Below, one piece after another: positions 33,785 through 41,059 of a DNA stretch of 64,000 nucleotides. This DNA is from UBA935 sp031555615 (GTDB lineage: Bacteria > Bacillota > Clostridia > Lachnospirales > Lachnospiraceae). Positions within the stretch are counted from its first letter, which is position 1, and each line of letters opens with the position of its first letter. Position numbers and translations under genes: made by a program. Under the pieces are notes generated by a model. That model did no database searches. It saw nothing but the letters and a program-made list of their open reading frames with translations, and was not told where the DNA came from. Location: positions 25,584 to 89,583 of the forward strand of contig JAVBUF010000042.1 of assembly GCA_031555615.1 (NCBI GenBank), written 5' to 3'.

Positions 33785-34603
33785 ATGTTAAAAATAGGAG
33801 ATTTTTCAAAGTTGTCAAGAATCAGTATTCGAATGCTGCGGCATTATGATGAAATCGGCTTGTTAGTACCGGCCAGCATCGATGATTTTACCGGATACCG
33901 CTATTACAGTGTGGCGCAGCTGCCGGCGGCGGAACGGATACAGTCATTGAAGGACATGGGATTCGGACTTTCTGTAATCGGTGAAATTCTGCAGAAATAT
34001 GGTGACGCTGAAGAGATGGAGCGTTTCCTGGAGTTGAAAAGAGCAGAGCTGGAGGAGCAGGTGTATACCACAAGGCAGCGGTTACAGCTTCTTGACAATG
34101 CCATTAAAAAGTTAAGAAAGGATGGAACTTATATGGATTATAATGTAACTTTAAAAATTTTGCCGGAGCGGTATGTGGCAAGTGTGCGGGAGGTTATTCC
34201 GGCTTATAATGCGGAGGGGATGTTGTGGCAGATGTTAAATGAGGAGACCGCAGCACAAAGAATGCAGATGGCTAATCCCGGCTATGGATTGGCGGTATTT
34301 CATGATGAAGGATACAAAGAAAGTGACGTTGATGTGGAAATTCAGATAGCGGTAACCGGACAATATGAGGATACGGCACATGTGAAATTTAAGAAAGTGG
34401 AGCCTGTTCAGATGGCTTCCGCAACATATAAGGGAAGTTATGACCAGATTACCAGAGCCAGTGAGGCAGTTGCCAATTGGATCGAGGCCAACGGATATGA
34501 TTTTGACGGTGCTTCCTTCTGTATCTATCATGTAAGTCCGCATGATGCAGCCAGTCCCGAGCAACTGGTAACAGAGGTTTGTTATCCGGTGAAAAAGAAA
34601 TAA
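33785..34603 (+). CDS. MerR family regulator with GyrI-like effector domain (BmrR type)
   Basis: 272 aa. DNA-binding part: MLKIGDFSKLSRISIRMLRHYDEIGLL with FTGYRYYSVAQL. A coiled-coil dimer helix follows (KRAELEEQVYTTRQRLQLLDNAIKKL). The effector domain begins NVTLKILPERYVASVREVIP and ends FCIYHVSPHDAASPEQLVTEVCYPVKKK, the GyrI-like/AraC-effector fold used to bind drugs. ATG 33785 has GGAGAT upstream; the open frame reaches back to 33725 through the promoter, so that start is rejected. No adjacent efflux pump, so targets are elsewhere. Confidence 0.87.
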   Translation: MLKIGDFSKLSRISIRMLRHYDEIGLLVPASIDDFTGYRYYSVAQLPAAERIQSLKDMGFGLSVIGEILQKYGDAEEMERFLELKRAELEEQVYTTRQRLQLLDNAIKKLRKDGTYMDYNVTLKILPERYVASVREVIPAYNAEGMLWQMLNEETAAQRMQMANPGYGLAVFHDEGYKESDVDVEIQIAVTGQYEDTAHVKFKKVEPVQMASATYKGSYDQITRASEAVANWIEANGYDFDGASFCIYHVSPHDAASPEQLVTEVCYPVKKK

Positions 34604-34608
34604 GAGTA

Positions 34609-34648
34609 GGGTGTCCAAAAGTTAGCAAATAACTTCGGACACCCTTTT
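34609..34648. terminator. Bidirectional terminator between convergent genes
   Basis: GGGTGTCC (34609-34616) pairs with GGACACCC (34637-34644), with inner AAGTTA/TAACTT pairing, then TTTT. It lies between the MerR gene and the chemoreceptor gene. Confidence 0.8.
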
Positions 34649-34654
34649 ACCGTT

Positions 34655-35953
34655 TTACAGTTTGAATTTAGCGGCCAATTCCTTCAGTTCCTCCGAAGTG
34701 CGCCGGGTGCGTTTCATGCTGTCTTCAATAGTTGCAGTGTTTGCAGAAATTTCAGTAGTTTGTTCGATGACCACGGTAGCGGTTCCGACCCCCTCCTGAG
34801 CAACCTTGGAAATTTCCTGAATGGATTTGCTCATAATCTGTACGGATGCCAGTAATTCTTCGGCAGTAGCATTTAAGTCACTGGTCATATCGCTGACATA
34901 GACAGCATCTTTGCTATAAGAAGAAGCGGCTGCCAACATATCACGATAGTCATTATTGACATCATTGGCCACGAAATTCAGAAGGTTGGTAGCACTGAAA
35001 GAAAGATTGTTGACCGCGGCCATAACGACTTTTGTAATAGCCTGAATCTGGGTTACGGTGTTTTTGGAATTATCTGCCAGATTGCTGATTTCGTTAGCAA
35101 CTACGGCAAATCCTTTGCCGGCTTCCCCGGCTCTGGCGGCTTCGATAGAAGCATTCAGGGCCAACAAAGTGGTCTGGCTGGTAATGCTTAAGATTGCATC
35201 AGCCAGGGCGGTAATTTCATCAACAGCCTTTGATTCTTCCAGCGCTTGTTCCAGAGAGAATTTAATCTCACTGAAAACTTGTTCGGACTTGTCGATGGAG
35301 GACTTTACATTTGTTTCCAGTCCTGCGGCACGGGCGTAGATTTCATGAGATTTACTGGCTCCCTCTTCAGCCTTCTGGGAAACGGTCTGGACAGCATGCT
35401 CAATTTCGGCAGCAGTGTTACTCATTTCCACCGAAGAAGCACTGGCTTCCTCCATACTGGAACAAAGCTCTTCGGCAATAGCAGCGGTATCGGTAATCCG
35501 CTCGTTCATGATACTTAAAGTGTGATTGACCGAGGCAACATGTTCTTCCAGAACATGAGACGAATGGATGACATCGGTAACAGTCTGATATAATTTCTTC
35601 TTCACATTTTCGATAATACCGGCAAAACGGCTGACACGATTACGATCGTTTCGATAGCGGTCAGGTGCTTCGGCAGTCAGGTCGCCATCGGCAACTTTCC
35701 CGGCAAAATCTCCAAGCGCGTTCAAGGAGCCGCTGTTAATGGTGGATATAAACAATCCAAAAATAATCGCGGTGATAATATTGGCGGTTACATAGAACAG
35801 ATAATTTCCGATGTTGGCATCACTGATGCTGTTCATGAAAATCAAGGTTGATAAGATGATGGTGATCAATGCAGCAACCAAAACGAGAAAAGATTTCCAA
35901 AAGCTGACTTTTTTTGCATTGTGAACTGGTTTCACATTGTGAACTGGTTTCAT
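34655..35953 (-). CDS. Methyl-accepting chemotaxis protein without extracellular sensor domain
   Basis: 432 aa. Two TM helices close together (residues about 22-43 and 50-72) leave almost no outer loop. A HAMP-like segment and a long signalling coiled coil follow, with the conserved hairpin tip TLLALNASIEAARAGEAGKGFAVVANEI. Without an outer ligand domain it may sense a cytoplasmic or membrane cue. ATG 35953 follows AGGAGG; the frame upstream to 36025 has no ribosome site. The first 12 residues contain a duplicated KPVHN unit from an 18-bp tandem repeat. It is divergent from the HD-GYP regulator. Confidence 0.85.
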   Translation of the reverse strand: MKPVHNVKPVHNAKKVSFWKSFLVLVAALITIILSTLIFMNSISDANIGNYLFYVTANIITAIIFGLFISTINSGSLNALGDFAGKVADGDLTAEAPDRYRNDRNRVSRFAGIIENVKKKLYQTVTDVIHSSHVLEEHVASVNHTLSIMNERITDTAAIAEELCSSMEEASASSVEMSNTAAEIEHAVQTVSQKAEEGASKSHEIYARAAGLETNVKSSIDKSEQVFSEIKFSLEQALEESKAVDEITALADAILSITSQTTLLALNASIEAARAGEAGKGFAVVANEISNLADNSKNTVTQIQAITKVVMAAVNNLSFSATNLLNFVANDVNNDYRDMLAAASSYSKDAVYVSDMTSDLNATAEELLASVQIMSKSIQEISKVAQEGVGTATVVIEQTTEISANTATIEDSMKRTRRTSEELKELAAKFKL

Positions 35954-36292
35954 ATAGTACCCTCCTGATATGTATGAATTATTTATACTATTTACAATGA
36001 TATACATTTTAGCGAATATAGTCAATCAAAAAAACGTTAACAAAAAGACAGAAAAGGCCATAAATATCATAAAAACTGTTTGTTAAAAAACCGGAGTATG
36101 AAAAAATAAAAAACGGAAAAAAAAGACATAACAAAATAAAAGAAAGATTTTTACACTTTACATTGAAAAAAAGATTGTGGGAAGCTATTGTGAAAAATAG
36201 ACAAAAAAAACCAATATGATAGTGTAAATGTTGTAAAAGAAAAAAGTAGGGTTTATAATATTTTATACAGAAAATATTATGGGGGAAGCAGC
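35954..36292. other. AT-rich divergent intergenic region
   Basis: About 340 bp between the chemoreceptor and the HD-GYP gene, more than three quarters A+T, with several poly-A stretches. It must carry both promoters. No clear -35/-10 pair, riboswitch or small open frame was recognised. Confidence 0.4.
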
Positions 36293-37342
36293 ATGGATAA
36301 TAAAATGATATTGGTGGTGGATGATGATAAGTTAAATCTTTCTATTGCGGAAGATATCCTAAACAAAAATTATGGTGTAAAAAGTGTCCTTTCCGGGCCG
36401 GAATGCCTTGCAGCCCTGGAAGAAGACCTCCCCGATCTGATTCTGCTGGATCTGGTCATGCCGAAGATGGATGGATATGAGGTGATGGACAGGATTCGGA
36501 GTAACCCTGGCTGGAAACATATACCGGTGATTTTTCTGACGGCCAGCACCGATTCCGCAACCGAATTAAAGTGTCTGGAAATGGGAGCCATTGATTTTAT
36601 CGGAAAGCCCTTTGAACCGAGGATTATGCTGAGAAGAGTTGACCGGAGTATTGAGCTTCTGTCCTTTCAGCGACAACAGAACCAGATTATTGAAGAAAAA
36701 GTCAAAGAGCTGGAAAAACTGAAATATGAATTTACCAGAAAAATTGCCAATATTGTAGAAGGCCGTGACGGCAGCACCGGCGGCCATGTGCAGCGGACCT
36801 GTGAATATGTGCGGGTCATTGTGGAAGAATTAAAAAGAGACAGTGTATATTCCGATTTGATGACCGAAGCATTCTGTGAGAAAATGATTATGAGTGCGAT
36901 TCTGCATGATATCGGAAAAATCAAGATTTCCGACATGATATTAAACAAACCGGGCAAGCTGACCCAGGAAGAATTTGCCATTATGAAGGAACACGTGACT
37001 TTTGGCACGGAAATGATTGATGATCTTTTAAAAACCAATCAGGATAACGAGTATTATCAGATCAGCCGCGAAATCGCCCTGTATCATCATGAGAAATGGG
37101 CCGGCGGCGGTTACCCTTTCAATTTGCGGGGAACAGATATTCCTCTTTCGGCACGGATCATGGCAGTTTCGGATGTATATGATGCCCTTGTTTCCGAACG
37201 TTGTTACAAGGATCCGATGCCCCTGGAACAGGCACTTGGTGTTATCGAGGATCTGGCAGGTACTCATTTTGATCCTGTGATTGTCCAGGCTTTTTTGAAT
37301 CGCCGCAGGGAGATTGAGGAAATCAGCAGGAATTTTAACTGA
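36293..37342 (+). CDS. Response regulator with HD-GYP domain (cyclic di-GMP phosphodiesterase type)
   Basis: 349 aa. Receiver domain (1-120) has the acidic pocket DDD at 10-12, phospho-acceptor Asp53 in LLDLVMPKMDG and Lys105 in GKPF. After a coiled-coil linker comes an HD-GYP phosphohydrolase domain: HVQRTCEYV, catalytic HDIGK (205-209), and HHEKWAGGGYP (265-275). The GYP loop is AGGGYP, close to the DGxGYP consensus. Family members hydrolyse cyclic di-GMP. No histidine kinase is adjacent; the nearest neighbour is the divergent chemoreceptor. Confidence 0.9.
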   Translation: MDNKMILVVDDDKLNLSIAEDILNKNYGVKSVLSGPECLAALEEDLPDLILLDLVMPKMDGYEVMDRIRSNPGWKHIPVIFLTASTDSATELKCLEMGAIDFIGKPFEPRIMLRRVDRSIELLSFQRQQNQIIEEKVKELEKLKYEFTRKIANIVEGRDGSTGGHVQRTCEYVRVIVEELKRDSVYSDLMTEAFCEKMIMSAILHDIGKIKISDMILNKPGKLTQEEFAIMKEHVTFGTEMIDDLLKTNQDNEYYQISREIALYHHEKWAGGGYPFNLRGTDIPLSARIMAVSDVYDALVSERCYKDPMPLEQALGVIEDLAGTHFDPVIVQAFLNRRREIEEISRNFN

Positions 37343-37354
37343 CAATTATAGAAT

Positions 37355-37405
37355 AAAACGCCGAGTACTAAAGGGAGAAAAACCTTTTAGTATCGCGGCG
37401 TTTTT
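37355..37405 (+). terminator. Terminator after the HD-GYP gene
   Basis: AAAACGCCG and AGTACTAAAGG pair with CCTTTTAGTAT and CGGCGTTTTT around a short A-rich loop; T-run at 37401-37405. Confidence 0.8.
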
Positions 37406-37431
37406 CGTATTAATAACAACATAGAAACGGT

Positions 37432-37460
37432 TTGACGTGCAGAGGGACGGCTGTTAAACT
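37432..37460 (+). promoter_or_regulatory. Probable sigma-A promoter of the glycosylase gene
   Basis: TTGACG (37432-37437), 17-bp spacer, TAAACT (37455-37460). It lies about 50 bp upstream of ATG 37513. Confidence 0.45.
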
Positions 37461-37512
37461 ATTAATAGGGAAATGTAGAAAGCGAAAATATTATAAAAAG
37501 GAGATTTAAACG

Positions 37513-38301
37513 ATGCCTGAATTGCCGGATTTACAAGTTTTTTCAAAAAATTTAAAAAAGAGATTGTTAAATAAAGAAATTACGGCTATTGAAATATTTA
37601 ATCAAAGTAAGGTTAATCTATCTGTTTCAGGGGCCCGGCAAAAGTTAGTCGGAACAAGTTTAGCGGATATTGTGCGTGAAGGCAAAGAGTTAAGATTTAA
37701 ACTAATGAATAATAACTCATTTAATATTCATCTAATGCTAAATGGTAAGTTTGACATATGCGAAAGTAACAGGGTTTCTGATCTCAAATGGAAAATACTG
37801 GTGATATATTTTGCAGATGAATCGGCTTTAGTGGTTTCCGACCTGAAGGGGTTGTGCAAGGTGACCTTTGATGCTGTATCTAATAACGTACCGGATGCTT
37901 TATCCAGTAAATTTGATATGGATTATTTACTAAAAATGGCCGGGAAGAACACAAGAAAGAATATAAAAGCATTTCTCATCGATCAAAGTATTGTTAGAGG
38001 GATCGGAAATGCATATGTTGATGAGATTTTATGGAAAGCCAATATTTCTCCCGCTTCAACTGTAGGAATGATTCCAAAAGAAAGACTGGAAATTTTACAC
38101 AGTGCAATTATTAGTATTTTGGAAGATGCAATAGTAAATATTGAGCGTATATCTCCGGAGATTATCAGTGGTGAAGAGCGAAGCTTTTTGAAGGTACACA
38201 ATCCTAAAAAGAAATTTACCGATGAAGGCGATAAGATTCTTGTTGACAGGATTGCTTCAAAGATCACGTATTTTACTGAAAAACAGGAGCTGTTTAAATA
38301 G
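37513..38301 (+). CDS. Fpg/Nei family DNA glycosylase, zinc-less type
   Basis: Base-excision repair glycosylase/AP lyase of 262 aa. It starts MPELPDLQ, giving the catalytic N-terminal Pro2 and acidic residue 3. The basic loop is DIVREGKELRFKL, and the helix-two-turn-helix appears as SIVRGIGNAYVDEILWKANISP. The C-terminal region that normally holds the Cys4 zinc finger (CxxCG and CPxCQ) has no cysteine: it reads RSFLKVHNPKKKFTDEGDKILVDRIASKITYF. It is therefore a zinc-less finger, as in NEIL1-like and some bacterial members. Strong AAAGGAG site before ATG. The lipoprotein gene starts eight bases downstream. Confidence 0.87.
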   Translation: MPELPDLQVFSKNLKKRLLNKEITAIEIFNQSKVNLSVSGARQKLVGTSLADIVREGKELRFKLMNNNSFNIHLMLNGKFDICESNRVSDLKWKILVIYFADESALVVSDLKGLCKVTFDAVSNNVPDALSSKFDMDYLLKMAGKNTRKNIKAFLIDQSIVRGIGNAYVDEILWKANISPASTVGMIPKERLEILHSAIISILEDAIVNIERISPEIISGEERSFLKVHNPKKKFTDEGDKILVDRIASKITYFTEKQELFK

Positions 38302-38309
38302 GAGGTAGT

Positions 38310-38912
38310 ATGAGAAAAATCTTCTGTCTGTCCCTACTGGTTTGTTTGCTTGGGGGCGGCCTGACCGGTTGTTCAAAAGAAGCCGAAGTTTATAAAAATA
38401 AAATTCAGCCTAAAACCCTTACCCAGGATCAAGAGGAGATCGTTGATCTGCTTTCTGATAATCAGCAGGAAATATTACTCTTTGAATATAAAACCGAAGA
38501 AGCATATAAAAGTCTGGAATTTTGGGTAGAAGTATATTCCGGCGGAACCTTGGTTGGCCGTCCGTCCGGTGTCAGTCTGCAGGACAGTGAAGCAAAACCG
38601 TTAGTCGGTCAGTTGGCGGTCAAAATATGCCATGATGCGGGTACCGGCTATACATTTACAGTAAGCCAGGACGGGGCGCGGTCAAGTCATACCGGAATTG
38701 CCGCACCGGCAGACGAGGAACCATTTGCCCGAGGTTACGGTCCGGTGGACACGCCGGTGGAAATCGAAGCAGGAAAAGAGTTTATTTTATATACTTCGAT
38801 TTATTCAAACGGAAATATTTCGTCGTACAGTGATATGCAAAGATACGTGGAAGAACCGGAATTATTAAGGGATTATCCCTATGTGCATCTGATAAAGTGC
38901 AGATTTGAATGA
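38310..38912 (+). CDS. Lipoprotein of unknown function
   Basis: 200 aa with signal peptide MRKIFCLSLLVCLLGGGLTGC; lipobox LTGC places the lipidated Cys at residue 21. The mature part has no recognised domain and looks mostly beta (SLEFWVEVYSGG, AVKICHDAGTGYTFTVSQDG, EFILYTSIYSNG). It is expected to be anchored on the outer face of the membrane. It lies eight bases after the glycosylase gene and 69 before the first sensor kinase gene; which transcript it serves is unclear. Confidence 0.75.
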   Translation: MRKIFCLSLLVCLLGGGLTGCSKEAEVYKNKIQPKTLTQDQEEIVDLLSDNQQEILLFEYKTEEAYKSLEFWVEVYSGGTLVGRPSGVSLQDSEAKPLVGQLAVKICHDAGTGYTFTVSQDGARSSHTGIAAPADEEPFARGYGPVDTPVEIEAGKEFILYTSIYSNGNISSYSDMQRYVEEPELLRDYPYVHLIKCRFE

Positions 38913-38981
38913 TCGGTATTAATGCGTTCAAGGATTGAACGGTTCACAGCAATAGAAAATTTCGGCAGGAAGGGGAGACTG

Positions 38982-40265
38982 ATGGGACAGTCAATCAGTA
39001 TTGCATTTAACATATGCGCATTTGGAATTATCGTTCCGCTGCTCATTTTATCAGCGTTTTCTGTAAGTTTGAAAAAACGAATAAATTTATGGTTCTTTTT
39101 AAATATATTATGCTTTTTCCTGAGTTTCCTGTGTGACTTATGTGTTGAGTTGATGATCGGTCACCCCGGTTTGGTTTTTCATATACTAATTCGGGTTTTT
39201 AACTGCTTAAGCTACTGTAGCTCCGGATTGCAGATTATTTTCTTTGCGTGGTATCTTTATGAATATCTGTCCATCAAGAAGAGCATTACCATAAAGCCGT
39301 TTATAATAATGTCTGCCTTAGGTGGTGGGGTTATTCTCCTGTCAGTGATTGCTTTTTTTACCCACCTGTATGTTCGGCTTGATGAGAAAAACAACTATAT
39401 ACAGCAATCAACCTTCTGGATGTCGGAGATTGGTTTCGCAATGACTTCAATCTTGTGTGTTTGGATTGTTTTACATTATGCCAGGTTTCAGCAATGGCAC
39501 AAATGGTTGTCGCTGATCATGTATGGAATTATTCCGATTTTATGTTATGCACTTGAAGTTATGATACCGGATTTATTTATAGCACAGTTCGGGGCATCTA
39601 TTACAATTTTGATAATTTATGTAAATATTCAAGTGGATTTACTGCATGAAATGCAGGTGAAAGAAGCTGAGCTTACCGAAAATCGAATTGCGATGATGTT
39701 CAGTCAAATTCAGCCACACTTTTTGTACAATGCACTTTCGGCAATCGAAGACTTGTGTGATATAGATATTGATATAACTAAAACAGCAATAAATGATTTC
39801 GCTCATTATCTGCGCGGCAATTTGGAGGCAATCGGAAATAAAAGGCTGATTCCTTTTGAGGATGAGCTGGAACATGTTGAAACCTATCTTGCGTTGGAAA
39901 AACTACGTTTTAAGGAAAAATTGAATGTTATCTATAATATTAAAGCCAGGCAATTCTTTCTGCCGCCGCTTACGGTGCAGCCAATAGTGGAAAATGCTGT
40001 CCGGCATGGTATCCATAAGAAACCAGGTAATGGTATAGTGACGATCAGCACCGAAGAAACCGATACGGTTATTTATATTTGTATAAGTGATGATGGTGTT
40101 GGTTTTGATCCGGGCGAACCAAAGGATGATGGACGTATTCATGTAGGCATTGCAAATGTGCGAGAACGATTAGAAGCACAATGTGGTGGTAAACTGGAAA
40201 TCGAAAGTAAGCCAGAGATGGGTACAAATGTTGTTATTACAATTCCAAAGGGGGTATTTGATTGA
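38982..40265 (+). CDS. LytS-like sensor histidine kinase (HK1)
   Basis: 427 aa. Six or seven TM helices occupy residues 1-220. A helical segment and the His_kinase (PF06580-type) core follow: MFSQIQPHFLYNALSAIE with the phospho-acceptor His, then the GHKL ATPase with QPIVENAVRHGI (N box) and DDGVGFDPGE (G1). This is the LytS/YpdA class that pairs with cytoplasmic response regulators. ATG 38982 follows AGGGGAG; the frame reaching back to 38922 has no site. Its stop overlaps the response regulator start. More divergent from HK2 and HK3 than those are from each other. Confidence 0.87.
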   Translation: MGQSISIAFNICAFGIIVPLLILSAFSVSLKKRINLWFFLNILCFFLSFLCDLCVELMIGHPGLVFHILIRVFNCLSYCSSGLQIIFFAWYLYEYLSIKKSITIKPFIIMSALGGGVILLSVIAFFTHLYVRLDEKNNYIQQSTFWMSEIGFAMTSILCVWIVLHYARFQQWHKWLSLIMYGIIPILCYALEVMIPDLFIAQFGASITILIIYVNIQVDLLHEMQVKEAELTENRIAMMFSQIQPHFLYNALSAIEDLCDIDIDITKTAINDFAHYLRGNLEAIGNKRLIPFEDELEHVETYLALEKLRFKEKLNVIYNIKARQFFLPPLTVQPIVENAVRHGIHKKPGNGIVTISTEETDTVIYICISDDGVGFDPGEPKDDGRIHVGIANVRERLEAQCGGKLEIESKPEMGTNVVITIPKGVFD

Positions 40266-40954
40266 ATATATTAGCTGTTGATGATGAACAGGCTTCATTA
40301 TCTTTACTTCGTAAAGCGCTAATTAAGGTTTTGCCGGAAGAATCCCCAAGGTTCTTTTTAACCGCTGAAGAAGCACTTTCCTATGCCCGGAAGGTACCGA
40401 TAGATGTTGCATTTGTTGATATTGAGATGGGCAGCGATATGAATGGCCTGGAGTTTGCCGGACAGCTTGCGGCAATCAAGGCTGATACGAATATTATCTT
40501 TGTTACCGGTTATATGCAATATATGGATGCAGCCTTCGAAATGTATGCATCGGGATATGTGAAAAAACCTGTTCGTGTCGCGCGGATGAAACAGGAGCTT
40601 GAGCATTTACGATATCCGGTCAAAGAAAAGGAACAGATTACAGGTGCGTATACTTTTGATTATACAGCAAGGCGGGTATACCGAAATGGCGAGGATATTC
40701 TTTTGACTTCGAGAGAATACAGTATTTTCTATATACTTGCCAGCAGCCCAGGCGTTTTTTTTACAGCCCGGGATTTATATGAAAAAACTTCGCGTCTGGA
40801 TGCAAAGGACGAACTGCGGGCTTTGTATGTACACATTTCCAATTTACGTAAGAAGTTGGGGCTTGATGGCGGCGGAAATGAAAAGACCATTGATATTGAA
40901 CATAACCGGGGAAAAGGATATCGATTAATTATAACAGCAGAAGCTGAACCTTAA
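40262..40954 (+). CDS. Response regulator with winged-helix output (RR1)
   Basis: 230 aa starting at TTG 40262, overlapping the kinase stop, with GGGGG upstream. Receiver: DD at 7-8, Asp53 in AFVDIEM, Thr in FVTGYMQ, Lys in KKPVR. The output domain is OmpR/PhoB-like: TSREYSIFYILASSPGVFF, LRALYVHISNLRKKLGL, and wing NRGKGYRL. The usual partner of LytS-type kinases is LytTR, so a winged-helix output here is uncommon. It ends inside a strong terminator. Probable target: the secreted-protein gene immediately downstream. Confidence 0.85.
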   Translation: MNILAVDDEQASLSLLRKALIKVLPEESPRFFLTAEEALSYARKVPIDVAFVDIEMGSDMNGLEFAGQLAAIKADTNIIFVTGYMQYMDAAFEMYASGYVKKPVRVARMKQELEHLRYPVKEKEQITGAYTFDYTARRVYRNGEDILLTSREYSIFYILASSPGVFFTARDLYEKTSRLDAKDELRALYVHISNLRKKLGLDGGGNEKTIDIEHNRGKGYRLIITAEAEP

Positions 40955-40985
40955 TTTTTCTAAAGGTTCAGCTTCTGCTTTTTTT
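40937..40985 (+). terminator. Terminator, 16-bp perfect stem
   Basis: GCAGAAGCTGAACCTT (40937-40952) pairs with 40963-40978, then a T-run. The RR1 stop codon lies in it. The inner arm AAGCTGAACCTT recurs at 48121. Confidence 0.9.
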
Positions 40986-41059
40986 GGCGTGTTATACTTA
41001 TATACAAATTTTTTTATGTTTGATAGGAAGAAGTTAAGAACCAAGTAAGGAGATTAGTA

